Shown: piece by piece, positions 1 through 9,682 of the stretch
Position numbering within the stretch: the stretch's first letter is position 1
Layout of the letters: every line of letters begins with the position of its first letter
NCBI GenBank assembly: GCA_902512685.1
Contig: CABXKH010000013.1
Location: 1-42,078 of the forward strand
DNA from: Paracoccaceae bacterium
GTDB lineage: Bacteria; Pseudomonadota; Alphaproteobacteria; Rhodobacterales; Rhodobacteraceae
Direction: 5' to 3'
DNA length: 42,078 nucleotides
Position numbers and translations under genes: made by a program
Notes under the pieces: generated by a model
The model's input: only the letters and a program-made list of their open reading frames with translations
What the model was told of the DNA's origin: nothing
The model's database searches: none

Positions 1-1283
1 ACGCATTGGTCAAAATCGGCCCGGCTCAGCGCGCTATAGCTGCCGGCGGTGCAGACCTCAGCATAAAGTTCATCCGCATCAAAAGGCCCGGCACAGGCGA
101 CCAATACGATATGCTGGCAGAGCACATCTAATGGTTTGCTGCCGCGCTTTTCACCATCAAGATCATTTGCGATCACGGCTTCAAGCGCGGCCACGCATTC
201 AACAACCTCAAACCGGTTGGCTGGAACAATCAAGGCTTTGGAGGGGGCATTATAGCGGTGGTTGGCACGCCCGATGCGCTGAACCAAGCGCTTTACATTC
301 TTTGGCGCGCCAATTTGAATGACCAAATCCACATCGCCCCAGTCAATGCCAAGATCTAGGCTACCGGTACATACAATTGCGCGCAGCTTTCCTGCTGTCA
401 TTGCGGTTTCAACGTTTTGCCGCTGCACCCGATCAAGGCTGCCATGATGGATCGCAATTGGAAGATGATCGTTGTTGGCAAGCCAAAGGTGATGAAAAAA
501 TATCTCTGCCTGTGCGCGAGTGTTGTGAAAAATAAGTGTCGTTTTATGCTGTTTAATCTGCTCTAGTACAGGCTCAACCGCATAGCGCCCGCCCGCTCCG
601 GACCAAGGTGGAGGCACATCGGTTTTAAGCATTGATATATCGGGCGCTGGTCCGCCATCGGCCAGACAGACGGGGCAGCCATCGGCTGAGCCGGATAGCA
701 ATTCGGTGATCGCCTGCGGATCATCCACTGTGGCAGATAATCCAACCCGCCGCAGGGTGGGACAAATTCCATTGAGACGACTTAATGCCAAGACCAGTTG
801 ATCGCCGCGTTTGCTTTCGGCCAATGCGTGAATTTCATCCACCAATACCCTTTGCACCCCGGCAAAAATTTTTGTGGCCTCTGGATAAGAGATCAGCAGC
901 GCAAGGCTTTCTGGTGTGGTCAAAAGGATTTGTGGCGGATCGGCCCGTTGGCGACGTTTGATATACGAAGATGTATCGCCGGTGCGATCCTCAACTTTAA
1001 TATCCAAATTCAGATCATGAATTGGGGTCATCAGGTTGCGCTTTATATCTGCGGTCAAAGCTTTCAGCGGTGAGACATAAATAGTGTGCAGGCCTTGGTG
1101 TGGGTGGCTTGCCAATTCTGCCAGTGTGGGCAGAAATCCGGCCAGAGTCTTTCCTGCGCCAGTAGGGGCGATTAACAACTGGGCGGGTAAATCGGCACTG
1201 TGCAGCATGTCGCGCTGGTGGGGAAACAGGTGCCAGCCTTTGCTTGAAATCCATTTAAGAACTATGTCGGCGCTGTTTGTCAT
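1..1283 (-). CDS. Lhr-family DEXH-box helicase (ligase-associated type), C-terminus outside window
   Basis: This is an ATP-dependent superfamily 2 DNA helicase of the Lhr type. About 427 codons are visible and the frame runs open off the left edge, so the C-terminal part is missing; relatives are usually about 800 residues. Translated from the ATG at 1283, the motifs appear in order: Walker A (APTGAGKT, near residue 35), a VDEIHALAES box II, GLSAT (motif III), SLDLGIDWG (motif V) and QRIGRANHRYN (motif VI). The short N-terminus ending in GWHLFPHQRDML matches the ligase-associated DNA-damage helicase subgroup, whose genes often sit beside an ATP-dependent ligase and an exonuclease; those neighbours would lie beyond the window. 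The gene follows the secretin-like gene after 81 bases on the same strand. The family assignment is firm and the subgroup is inferred. Confidence 0.9.
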   Translation of the reverse strand, partial: MTNSADIVLKWISSKGWHLFPHQRDMLHSADLPAQLLIAPTGAGKTLAGFLPTLAELASHPHQGLHTIYVSPLKALTADIKRNLMTPIHDLNLDIKVEDRTGDTSSYIKRRQRADPPQILLTTPESLALLISYPEATKIFAGVQRVLVDEIHALAESKRGDQLVLALSRLNGICPTLRRVGLSATVDDPQAITELLSGSADGCPVCLADGGPAPDISMLKTDVPPPWSGAGGRYAVEPVLEQIKQHKTTLIFHNTRAQAEIFFHHLWLANNDHLPIAIHHGSLDRVQRQNVETAMTAGKLRAIVCTGSLDLGIDWGDVDLVIQIGAPKNVKRLVQRIGRANHRYNAPSKALIVPANRFEVVECVAALEAVIANDLDGEKRGSKPLDVLCQHIVLVACAGPFDADELYAEVCTAGSYSALSRADFDQC

Positions 1284-1364
1284 TAGGGTTTTTTAGCCCA
1301 ATTAATTGGTTTGGCTAGGCACAGCGCGCTCTAGAATTTTGCCCTGCACAGCATATTAGGTAAT

Positions 1365-2504
1365 TCACCCGCTCGCCGTTCCATCGAATACCAAGAAATA
1401 TCGCACGTCATTACGCGGCTTTGATTTTGGCTGAACCAATGTGTTGACATAGAAATCAAAGATGCTGTGCACCCTTTGTAACGTCTCTGAGGGGCCTCCG
1501 ATTTCCAAAAGCGTGATAAAGCCTTTGTTCAGCGCCATTTTATGGCTGACAGACTGACGCTCGATCAGAAAGGTGGTAAACCCTCTGGGCTTGGCGCTGA
1601 CGGCTTGCGGGGTCGCGCTTTCCACTTTTAGCTGCAATTCAACCAGGTTATTGGCTTGTGCATTGATTTTACTGGTGACAAACAGACCACTGCGCAATTG
1701 TGAAATAGTGATTTGCGAGCCCTTGGTCAGGACCGGGGCATCAAATGCTTGACCAAAAAAAGCTGTTTGGGCTTTTGCCGAACTAATGGTTAACGTTTGT
1801 TGATTAATAGTCGGGATTTGATGATCGGATATGAACTTCTGCTTCTTTGATATGTCCATAAGCAGGGTGAATTGGCTTAAATCTTGCGATTTTGCGCTGG
1901 CGGAACTTCGAGGCTCTTCAAAAAGTTGGTTTTTGCTTTTTAGGCTGGCAATCTGAGGCTCGCTTAATTTAATTACATTAAGAGAAAATCTGTGTTTAAC
2001 AGCAGTGTGCAGTGTAATGGCATTGGACACTTTGCCCGGGAAAAACTGCTCTGCAATTTCCATCGCCAGCTTTAATTTTTTCGAGCTGCTAACAGTTCCG
2101 GATAATATGACCCCCTGATTGGCAGGCATTACGCGCAGCTTATCTTTTGGCAAGACTTCGCGAAGTCTGGCGCGTAATTCACGCACATCGATTTCGACTT
2201 TAACCTCGATGGTTTTTAAATGAGCACCGCTATCGCTTAGAAAGGTAAGCGAGGTCAGACCAGGTAATTTACCAATTAAATATAGCGATGTATCCGATAC
2301 CACGGAAAAATCTGCGATCCTGGGATTGGCAATGGTAACCTCTTGAATGCCGTCGGGAACCGTGATGATCAGCGACGTATCGGCATGAAGGCGCACCGAC
2401 GTGTCAATTTCACTTAGGTTTATAGACTGTGCAAAAGTATGGGCTACGCCCAATATACTTAGCATTGCCGCAAACAAAAGTCTGATCACATTAGTCGTTT
2501 TCAT
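1365..2504 (-). CDS. orphan CpaC/RcpA-like secretin-related protein
   Basis: This 379-residue protein has a signal peptide (cleavage likely after the AQ near residue 26). Residues 30-105 match the N-terminal pilus-assembly domain of RcpA/CpaC (IANPRIADFSVVSD, then LYLIGKLPGLTSLTFL). A BON-like segment follows at about 108-160 (GVILSGTVSSSKKL), with a divergent secretin-like region to the end. CpaC proteins form the outer-membrane channel of Tad pili and are usually 450-500 residues. Here the C-terminal half is shorter, and I cannot find the usual VP-lPilG-LF and VTP-type motifs. No other tad/cpa gene lies nearby: lhr is downstream and the CoA-transferase pair is upstream. The start at 2504 has an AAAGGG-type ribosome site. 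It may be a degenerate channel or a protein with another envelope role. Confidence 0.75.
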   Translation of the reverse strand: MKTTNVIRLLFAAMLSILGVAHTFAQSINLSEIDTSVRLHADTSLIITVPDGIQEVTIANPRIADFSVVSDTSLYLIGKLPGLTSLTFLSDSGAHLKTIEVKVEIDVRELRARLREVLPKDKLRVMPANQGVILSGTVSSSKKLKLAMEIAEQFFPGKVSNAITLHTAVKHRFSLNVIKLSEPQIASLKSKNQLFEEPRSSASAKSQDLSQFTLLMDISKKQKFISDHQIPTINQQTLTISSAKAQTAFFGQAFDAPVLTKGSQITISQLRSGLFVTSKINAQANNLVELQLKVESATPQAVSAKPRGFTTFLIERQSVSHKMALNKGFITLLEIGGPSETLQRVHSIFDFYVNTLVQPKSKPRNDVRYFLVFDGTASG

Positions 2505-2652
2505 TTTTGCCCTTTGGTTGCCCGATCACTGTTTTGTGCATCATATATCCAGTTGATAGCAATAAAAGTACCAAAATCACAACGGTTTAACAAAAGTGTC
2601 CGGGCAGTCCGAAAACAATCACGCGGTCCAGGGCTTAGATCTTTAATTTAGC

Positions 2653-3279
2653 CTAGTCGACGATTGTGGCTTCGGTTGAGGCGCGCATCTCAGCTTCGCT
2701 GACGCCCTCGGCGCATTCGACGATTTTCAGACCGCCTGCAACCACATCAAGCACACCCAAGTTGGTGATGATCCGGTCAACAACGCCCTTGCCCGTCAGC
2801 GGCAATGTGCAGGCTTTTAGCACTTTGCTTTGTCCGTGTTTGTTGGTGTGATCCATGACCACAACCACGCGGCCCACACCGGCCACCAAATCCATCGCAC
2901 CGCCCATGCCTTTGACCAGCTTGCCGGGGATCATCCAATTGGCCAGATCGCCGTTTTCGGCCACTTCCATTGCGCCCAAAATTGCCATTGCAATCTTACC
3001 GCCGCGGATCATGCCAAAGCTGGTGGCACTGTCGAAATAGGCGGTCTGCGGCAATTCGGTAATGGTCTGTTTGCCGGCGTTTATAAGATCGGGGTCTTCC
3101 GTGCCTTCGACCGGAAACGGGCCCATGCCCAGCATGCCGTTTTCCGATTGCAGCGTCACCTCGATCCCTTCAGGGATATAGTTGCTGACCAGCGTTGGAA
3201 TGCCGATGCCTAAGTTGACGTACCAGCCGTCTTGCAGTTCTTGCGCAGCGCGCGCGGCCATTTGATTACGGTCCCACAT
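2653..3279 (-). CDS. scoB: 3-oxoacid CoA-transferase subunit B
   Basis: This is the beta subunit of a two-subunit succinyl-CoA:3-oxoacid (acetoacetate) CoA-transferase, which moves CoA between succinyl-CoA and acetoacetate in ketone-body or polyhydroxybutyrate-derived carbon use. At 208 residues it is full length. The SENG motif carries the catalytic glutamate (E46), followed by GMLGMGPFP. The ATG at 3279 is preferred over a TTG two codons upstream because AAGGAG lies at the right distance only for the ATG. It lies 13 bases after scoA, so the pair should be co-transcribed. The substrate is inferred from overall resemblance to ScoB/AtoA; other 3-oxoacids such as 3-oxoadipate are possible. Confidence 0.93.
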   Translation of the reverse strand: MWDRNQMAARAAQELQDGWYVNLGIGIPTLVSNYIPEGIEVTLQSENGMLGMGPFPVEGTEDPDLINAGKQTITELPQTAYFDSATSFGMIRGGKIAMAILGAMEVAENGDLANWMIPGKLVKGMGGAMDLVAGVGRVVVVMDHTNKHGQSKVLKACTLPLTGKGVVDRIITNLGVLDVVAGGLKIVECAEGVSEAEMRASTEATIVD

Positions 3280-3292
3280 GATCAAATCTCCT

Positions 3293-3991
3293 TTATGCGG
3301 CTGGGCGCGTTGTGCGCTGTTCTATGCGTTTTTCATGCGCGCCCTGGATCAAGCGGTGCACATAAATCCCCGGAAGGTGAATAGTGTCTGGATCAAGCGA
3401 TCCGGTTTCGACAATTTCTTCCACCTCGACAACGCAGGTCTTGCCGCACATGGCCGCTGGAGGATTGAAGTTGCGCGCTGTTTTACGAAACACAAGATTT
3501 CCGGTTTCATCGGCTTTCCAAGCTTTGACAATCGCCAGATCAGCAAAAATACCGCGCTCCATGACATAGGTTTCACCGTCAAAATCTTTGTGCTCTTTGC
3601 CCTCGGCAATCACGGTGCCAACACCGGTTTTGGTGTAAAACCCCGGAATGCCGCAGCCGCCTGCGCGCATCCGCTCGGCCAACGTGCCTTGCGGGTTGAA
3701 CTCAAGCTCTAGCTCGCCCGAAAGATACTGGCGCATAAATTCGGCGTTTTCGCCCACATAGGAGCTGATCATTTTTTTGACCTGTTTGGTCTGCAGCAAA
3801 ATGCCGATGCCAAAATCATCCACGCCTGCATTGTTTGACGCAAAAGTCATATCCTTGGTGCCAGCCTCTTTGATAGCTTGCAGAAGCAGTTCCGGTATCC
3901 CGCACAGGCCAAAGCCGCCCGATGCGACAAACATCCCGTCAAACAGCAAACCGTCTAACGCTTCGGCCGCTGATCCGTAAACTTTCTTCAT
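3293..3991 (-). CDS. scoA: 3-oxoacid CoA-transferase subunit A
   Basis: This is the alpha subunit of the same cytoplasmic CoA-transferase, 232 residues and full length. It has the glycine-rich [10 protein letters not shown] segment (residues 25-34) typical of the CoA-binding subunit, and the conserved stretch [17 protein letters not shown] in the middle. The ATG at 3991 is preceded by a GGGAGATATTTTCA ribosome-site region. It is the first gene of the scoA-scoB pair; 187 bases separate it from topA upstream, enough for its own promoter. Family identity is clear, and the acetoacetate preference is inferred. Confidence 0.93.
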   Translation of the reverse strand: MKKVYGSAAEALDGLLFDGMFVASGGFGLCGIPELLLQAIKEAGTKDMTFASNNAGVDDFGIGILLQTKQVKKMISSYVGENAEFMRQYLSGELELEFNPQGTLAERMRAGGCGIPGFYTKTGVGTVIAEGKEHKDFDGETYVMERGIFADLAIVKAWKADETGNLVFRKTARNFNPPAAMCGKTCVVEVEEIVETGSLDPDTIHLPGIYVHRLIQGAHEKRIEQRTTRPAA

Positions 3992-4127
3992 TGAAAATAT
4001 CTCCCTGATATGACTTTAAAAGATATGTGACCAAAGCCGGGCGCAGAGTCAATTCAGAGCTGGGTGTCAAAAGTTTAAATTCGCACAGGAATTCGAAAAA
4101 ACCTTGGTTTGGCTGGGTAGATCAAAG

Positions 4128-4146
4128 CCTGCTTGAACAAAGCAGC
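4128..4146 (-). terminator. weak hairpin downstream of topA
   Basis: A six-base-pair stem (CTGCTT with AAGCAG) and a five-base loop lie about 35 bases past the topA stop, with a short, imperfect T stretch after it on the minus strand. It could help end the dprA-topA transcript, but it lacks a good U tract, so this is a low-confidence call. Confidence 0.25.
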
Positions 4147-4178
4147 GCAATTTTGCCGGCAAATCGGTGCGGTAAAAG

Positions 4179-6692
4179 TTATTTCGCTTTGGCTTTCTTT
4201 CGGGCGGCGGGGCGCTTTTTGCCACCTTTTGCTGCTTTTTCTGCGATTAAAGCCACGGCTATATCCATGGTCACGTCTTCGGGTGCCACATCTTTGGGAA
4301 GTGTGGCGTTGATTTTCCCAAATTTGACATAAGGGCCATAGCGGCCGTCCATTACATTCACTTGGCCGCCTTCGCTTGGGTGCTCGCCTAGTTCTTTAAT
4401 CGGCTTGGCCGCCGCCCGCCGCCCGCCGCTGCTAGCCACTTTTTTGGCAAGCTCTTCAACAGCGCGGTTCATGCCAATGGTAAAGACTTCGTCAACTTCT
4501 TTGATATTGGCATAAAGCGAGCCGTGTTTGACAAACGGCCCATAACGGCCAATGCCGGCTTCGATCATCACACCGTCTTCGGGGTGCGGCCCAACTTCAC
4601 GCGGCAAATCAAGCAGCATAAGCGCCTTTTCCAAATCCAAATCAGCAGCTGACCACCCTTTGGGCAGGCTGGCGCGGGGCGGTTTTGGAACCTCTTCAGT
4701 GGCCTCGCCGCGCTGCACATAGGGCCCAAACCGGCCAGTGCGTAGATGAATTTCATCACCTTCATTTTCACCTAAAAGACGATCACCGCTTTCGGCGTTT
4801 TCGCCCGAGATGGGGCGGGTGTAGCGGCATTCGGGATAATTTTCACAGCCAACAAAACCGCCGGTGCGGGACGTCTTTAAATGGAGGCGGCCCACGCCGC
4901 ATTTCGGGCAAGCGCGCGGATCACTGCCGTCTTCTCGGGCTGGATATAGTTGTGGCGCAAGATTTTCATCAAGAATATCAAGCACCTGCGTGATACGCAG
5001 TTCTGAAGTTTCGGCAATAGCTACCGAAAAATCACGCCAAAACGCCCCCAGCACCTCTTTATAGTTTGTTTTGCCAGCGCTGACATGATCAAGCTGATCT
5101 TCCAGCCCGGCGGTAAAATCAAATCCGACATAGCGGCGAAAGAAATTCAGCAAAAAGATGGTAACGATGCGGCCTTTGTCTTCGGGAAAGAGACGGTTTT
5201 GTTCTTTGCGGACATATTCGCGTTCTTGAATGGTTGTCACGATACTTGCGTAGGTTGACGGGCGGCCAATGCCAAGCTCTTCCATCCGTTTGACCAAGGT
5301 GGCTTCGGTGTAACGCGGCGGCGGCTGTGTGAAGTGCTGCGTGGGTGTAATGCTTTGCTTGACCAGCGCATCGCCTTGCGCCAATTGCGGCAGGCGTTTG
5401 TCATTATCATCGCCTGCCGTATCATCGCGGCCTTCTTCATAGACCCTTAAAAACCCGTCGAACAGCACCACCTGGCCAGTGGCGCGCAGCCCTACCTGCG
5501 CATCTTCGCTGCCGATCTCGACAGTGGTGCGTTCAAGCCGCGCGGCGGCCATCTGGCAGGCAATAGTCCGCTTGTAAATCAGATCATAAAGCCGCCTCTG
5601 GTCGGCATCGGTCAGCTTTAAGCTTGCCGTATCGCGGCGCGCATCTGTGGGGCGGATACACTCATGGGCTTCTTGGGCGTTCTTTGCCTTGTTCTTATAC
5701 ATCCGAGGGCTGCTTGGGACATAGTCATCGCCGTAACGATCTTTGATGGCATCTCGGGTTTCCATGACCGCTTCGGGGGCCATATCGATCCCGTCAGTTC
5801 GCATATAGGTGATCAGCCCGGCTTCATAAAGCCGCTGCGCTGCATTCATGGCCTGCCGCGCACCCATGCCAAACTTTCGCGAGGCCTCCTGCTGCAGCGT
5901 CGAGGTCATAAAAGGCGCTGATGGATTGCGGTTAACGGGTTTGGCTTCAACCGATGTGACCTGCAGATCACGGCTGTTGATTGCCTGCACGGCCAATTCG
6001 GCCTGCGTGCTGTTTTCTAAATCATGGGTATCTAGCTTTTTGCCGGCCAAACTGACCAAACGCGCTTCAAAATCTTGCCCGCGCGGTGAGCCGAGCAACG
6101 CTTTAACCGACCAGTATTCGCGGGCGTTAAAGGCTTCGATTTCCATTTCGCGCTCAACGATAAGCCGCAAGCAAACTGATTGTACCCGTCCGGCAGATTT
6201 TGCACCGGGCAGTTTGCGCCACAAAACAGGCGAAAGATTAAAGCCCACCAGATAATCAAGGGCGCGGCGGGCCAAATAGGCCTCGACCAATGGCGCATCG
6301 ACCTGCCGCGGGTTTTGCATGGCTTCGGTGACGGCTGCCTTGGTAATTGCATTAAACACAACGCGGCTGACGGGCGTGTCTTTTTTAATCGCTTTGCGTT
6401 TGCGCAGCGCTTCTTCAAGGTGCCAGCTGATGGCTTCGCCTTCGCGGTCGGGGTCTGTTGCGAGGATCAACTCATTGTCATCTTTAAGGGCATCCGCAAT
6501 GGCTTTGATATGTTTGCGGCTGTCGGCGCCAACCTCCCATTGCATTTCAAAATCGGCCTCTGTGTCGACTGATCCGTTTTTGGCTGGAAGGTCCCGAACA
6601 TGCCCGTATGAGGCTAAAACCGTGAAATCCGAACCAAGATATTTATTGATTGTCTTTGCTTTGGCTGGAGATTCTACCACAACGACCGGCAT
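4179..6692 (-). CDS. topA: DNA topoisomerase I (type IA)
   Basis: This enzyme relaxes negatively supercoiled DNA by single-strand passage. At 837 residues it has the usual length. The TOPRIM domain opens with VVVVESPAKAKTI and holds the metal-binding DPDREGE at 80-86. The catalytic tyrosine is Y296 in the ITYMRTDG motif. A single C4 zinc finger follows (CPKCGVG...CENYPECRY), then three FGPYV/YGPFV/YGPYV topoisomerase C-terminal repeats, and a lysine-rich tail (KKRPAARKKAKAK) that probably contacts DNA or RNA polymerase. GAAAGGA precedes the ATG. It follows dprA after 161 bases on the same strand, the dprA-topA order common in alphaproteobacteria. Confidence 0.98.
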   Translation of the reverse strand: MPVVVVESPAKAKTINKYLGSDFTVLASYGHVRDLPAKNGSVDTEADFEMQWEVGADSRKHIKAIADALKDDNELILATDPDREGEAISWHLEEALRKRKAIKKDTPVSRVVFNAITKAAVTEAMQNPRQVDAPLVEAYLARRALDYLVGFNLSPVLWRKLPGAKSAGRVQSVCLRLIVEREMEIEAFNAREYWSVKALLGSPRGQDFEARLVSLAGKKLDTHDLENSTQAELAVQAINSRDLQVTSVEAKPVNRNPSAPFMTSTLQQEASRKFGMGARQAMNAAQRLYEAGLITYMRTDGIDMAPEAVMETRDAIKDRYGDDYVPSSPRMYKNKAKNAQEAHECIRPTDARRDTASLKLTDADQRRLYDLIYKRTIACQMAAARLERTTVEIGSEDAQVGLRATGQVVLFDGFLRVYEEGRDDTAGDDNDKRLPQLAQGDALVKQSITPTQHFTQPPPRYTEATLVKRMEELGIGRPSTYASIVTTIQEREYVRKEQNRLFPEDKGRIVTIFLLNFFRRYVGFDFTAGLEDQLDHVSAGKTNYKEVLGAFWRDFSVAIAETSELRITQVLDILDENLAPQLYPAREDGSDPRACPKCGVGRLHLKTSRTGGFVGCENYPECRYTRPISGENAESGDRLLGENEGDEIHLRTGRFGPYVQRGEATEEVPKPPRASLPKGWSAADLDLEKALMLLDLPREVGPHPEDGVMIEAGIGRYGPFVKHGSLYANIKEVDEVFTIGMNRAVEELAKKVASSGGRRAAAKPIKELGEHPSEGGQVNVMDGRYGPYVKFGKINATLPKDVAPEDVTMDIAVALIAEKAAKGGKKRPAARKKAKAK

Positions 6693-6853
6693 GCAATTTC
6701 CTTTCGACTCGGTTGGGCCTCTTTGGCGGCGGAAGATGCGTTTGATTGAGTGTGTTTGTCAATGCAGCCATTTCGAAACTCTGAAAAAAACAACAATAGT
6801 TTGATTGAACACCCGGGATGTAAGGCTTTTATAGGTGTATTTTCAGAATATTT

Positions 6854-8002
6854 TTACGGTTGGTCTAGCGACACCAGTCCGCCGGGCTGACGTTGAACTT
6901 TTCGGGCAATTTCAAGCTCTATCATAGCCGCAGAGAAATCTGCAGAATTTGCTTTTAAATCCCGAATTAGCTGATCTTCGGCCAGCGGCGAGGGCCCCAG
7001 CCGATCTAGGATCAACTGATGAAGCTTGGCGGTTTGCTGCAAGCTGCGGGGTTTTTGGGTGCTTTTGCTCGGCACAGAGTGCCCGGGCGCTTTTTCGGTT
7101 TGCAGCGTAACTGGCCCGATGGCTTCGATAACATCTTGGGCAGAGCGCACCAGCGTTGCGCCGTCGCGGATCAGCAGATTACAGCCCGAAGCGCGCGCAT
7201 CAAAGGGATGCCCTGGCACGGCAAGCACGTCGCGGCCCTGATCTAACGCTGTTTTGGCAGTGATTAAACTGCCGGATTTACTGGCGGCTTCAACCACTAC
7301 AACCTGTTGGGATAGCCCGGATATCAAACGATTGCGGATTGGAAAATGCCGGGCTTTCGGCGGCAATCCAATCGGCTGCTCGGACAGCAGCAAGCCAGTT
7401 CGCAAGATGTCTTTCCACAGGTCTGTATTTTCGGCTGGATATTTAATATCAACGCCGCCGGCCTGAATTGCAATTGTACCCGTCGCAAGCGATGCGGCAT
7501 GGGCCGCCGTATCGATGCCTCGGGCAAGACCAGAGACCACAGCAAACCCTTTAGCGCCCAGATCTGTGGCCATCAATTTGGTCATCCTAAGCCCCAATGA
7601 CGAGGCATTGCGCGCGCCCACAAGGGCAATTTTAGGACGCTTTAAAAGCTCTAAATCGCCGAGCGCCCATAAAAATGGTGGCGCATCCACAAGATCGTTG
7701 AGGGCTAAGGGGTATTCCGGGGCGCCGCGGAAAATTAACCGGGCGGAAAGCTTTTTGCCCGCCTTCAATTCGGCAAGAGCGGCGCTTTCTGAAAAGGCAG
7801 TGTAGTTTTGCAGCCCCGCATCTGCTGCCACTTGCGGAAGTGCCGCAAGTGCGGTTTGCGCCGAGCCATGGTCAGACATCAATCGGTAAAAGGTGCTCAA
7901 CCCGACCCGGTAAGAGCGTAAGAGACGAAGCCATGCTACCCGGTCATCTTCCGTGGTGGGTGGCAGTAGGGGGTGAGAGGAAGAGAATATCTCGTCGGCC
8001 AT
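6854..8002 (-). CDS. dprA: DNA-processing protein DprA
   Basis: DprA binds incoming single-stranded DNA and loads RecA during natural transformation. In Rhodobacter it is also needed to take up gene-transfer-agent DNA (established knowledge). The protein has 382 residues with an N-terminal helix-hairpin-helix/SAM-like region, a Rossmann-like DprA core with IALVGARNAS and VSGLARGIDTAAH, and a C-terminal winged helix (from about 320, SPLAEDQLIRDL) as in many alphaproteobacteria. The ATG at 8002 is chosen over the GTG one codon upstream because GGAG is then spaced normally. It stands between tldD and topA, all on the minus strand. Confidence 0.95.
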   Translation of the reverse strand: MADEIFSSSHPLLPPTTEDDRVAWLRLLRSYRVGLSTFYRLMSDHGSAQTALAALPQVAADAGLQNYTAFSESAALAELKAGKKLSARLIFRGAPEYPLALNDLVDAPPFLWALGDLELLKRPKIALVGARNASSLGLRMTKLMATDLGAKGFAVVSGLARGIDTAAHAASLATGTIAIQAGGVDIKYPAENTDLWKDILRTGLLLSEQPIGLPPKARHFPIRNRLISGLSQQVVVVEAASKSGSLITAKTALDQGRDVLAVPGHPFDARASGCNLLIRDGATLVRSAQDVIEAIGPVTLQTEKAPGHSVPSKSTQKPRSLQQTAKLHQLILDRLGPSPLAEDQLIRDLKANSADFSAAMIELEIARKVQRQPGGLVSLDQP

Positions 8003-8070
8003 CACAACTCCGTCGCTTACAGAATCATATTTAAGGCAGAACAGGTTAATTCAGAGTAAAAGCGCCAAAG

Positions 8071-9492
8071 TTATCCAGCAGAGCCGCCCACGGTCAGACC
8101 GCCAATCATCACTGTGGGTTGGCCAACACCGACAGGAACCCATTGGCCGGCTTTGCCGCAATTGCCCATGCCGGGATCAAGTGCCATATCATTACCCAAG
8201 GCGCGGATTTGTTTTAAGGCCGTAGCCCCATCGCCGATCAGGGTAGCGCCTTTGATCGGTTGGCCGATGTTTCCGTCTTTAACGCGGTAGGCTTCGGTGC
8301 AGGAAAATACAAATTTTCCGTTTGTGATGTCCACCTGACCGCCGCCAAAGCCAACCGCATAAATACCGTCTTTGAGATCAGATAAAATATCCGAGGGCGC
8401 ATTATTGCCGCCCAGCATATAGGTATTTGTCATGCGCGGCATTGGGGCATGGGCATAGCTTTGCCGGCGTCCATTTCCCGTTGGCGCAACGCCCATCAAC
8501 CGCGCGTTCTGGCGATCCTGCATATAGCCAACAAGCACGCCGTTTTCAATTAGGGTATTTTTGCCTGACGGGGTGCCTTCGTCATCCATGCTGATCGAGC
8601 CGCGGCGGTCGGGAAGGGTGCCGTCATCCAGTACCGTTACATCAGAAGATGCTATTTTTTTGCCCATCAGACCGGCAAAGGCGCTGCTGCCTTTGCGGTT
8701 AAAGTCGCCCTCTAATCCGTGCCCTATAGCCTCATGCAGTAATATCCCCGGCCATCCCGGTCCTAATACAACATCCATTTCACCCGCTGGCGCCGCCACG
8801 GCCTCTAGATTAACAAGGGCAATGCGCAAAGACTCGCGGGCTTTGGGTTTCCAATCCTCGGCGCGCATCAATTGGCTAAGTTCATAGCGCCCGCCCCCGC
8901 CTGCCGATCCCGTTTCTCGGCGGCCATCGTGCTCGACAATCACGGATATATTCACCCGTGTCATTGGCCGGGTATCGCTGTAAAGTGCCCCGTCCGGTCG
9001 CAGGATGACCACGTCTTGGCATTCGGCAGAGACCACCGCACTTACCTGAACCACCCGCCGATCCAGGCCGCGAAGAAAAGCGTCAATTTCGCACAGCAGA
9101 TCAACCTTACTTGTAAAAGTATTCTCTGAGGTGGGGTCAATTGGGCGATAGAGTGCGCGGTTTGTGCGCGCTGGCGCATCGGCCCATGTTCCACCACCGG
9201 ACTGCGCGGCCAGTGCCGCTGTAGCCTGGGCGCGTTTAAGCGCGGCTTCGGAAATTTCCGTTGAATGGGCATAGCCTGTGATTTCGCCCGAAACCGCCCG
9301 CAGGCCAAAGCCCTCTTCTGCGTTAAAATTTGCAGATTTCAGACGGCCGTCGTCAAACACCAGAGTTTCAGATCGCCTACGCTCTAGAAACAACTCACCG
9401 TCTTCTGCTTGATGAACAGTGTTTTGCAGAATGGACAGGGCGGTTTGCTGATCAAGGAGGGTATCAAAGGGCGCAAAAGCAATTTCTGTCAT
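8071..9492 (-). CDS. tldD: TldD metalloprotease
   Basis: TldD is the catalytic subunit of the TldD/TldE zinc protease, which degrades unfolded peptides and matures modified peptides such as microcins. The protein has 473 residues. The zinc-binding HEAIGH motif is at 253-258, followed by GLEGDFNRKGSS. The C-terminal DPGMGNCGKAGQ and VGQPTVMIGGLTVGG segments are typical of the family. No tldE (pmbA) gene is visible in the window; in many genomes the two genes are apart. The gene diverges from ctaC, with 190 bases between the starts. Confidence 0.96.
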   Translation of the reverse strand: MTEIAFAPFDTLLDQQTALSILQNTVHQAEDGELFLERRRSETLVFDDGRLKSANFNAEEGFGLRAVSGEITGYAHSTEISEAALKRAQATAALAAQSGGGTWADAPARTNRALYRPIDPTSENTFTSKVDLLCEIDAFLRGLDRRVVQVSAVVSAECQDVVILRPDGALYSDTRPMTRVNISVIVEHDGRRETGSAGGGGRYELSQLMRAEDWKPKARESLRIALVNLEAVAAPAGEMDVVLGPGWPGILLHEAIGHGLEGDFNRKGSSAFAGLMGKKIASSDVTVLDDGTLPDRRGSISMDDEGTPSGKNTLIENGVLVGYMQDRQNARLMGVAPTGNGRRQSYAHAPMPRMTNTYMLGGNNAPSDILSDLKDGIYAVGFGGGQVDITNGKFVFSCTEAYRVKDGNIGQPIKGATLIGDGATALKQIRALGNDMALDPGMGNCGKAGQWVPVGVGQPTVMIGGLTVGGSAG

Positions 9493-9682
9493 GGCAGGGG
9501 GTCCAAATCAGGTGCGATTTTCCAAAGAAGTGTTTAGAAGCGTCCGTTTGCCGCAAGCTTCTTTCTTTATCTCTGCCTCAGAATATGTTCTTTAACAACC
9601 AAAGTACAACGGGATTCTGTAGACCGATCATGAATCCTGTAAATTCCTAGTGAATACACCACTCAAAGGACCGGGGTGAACT

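Noticed and set aside
9493-9682. Loose direct repeats (GATTCTGTA and GAATCCTGTA) in the tldD-ctaC gap
   Set aside because: They are imperfect, about 19 bases apart, and could arise by chance; no clear operator or extra gene is seen.
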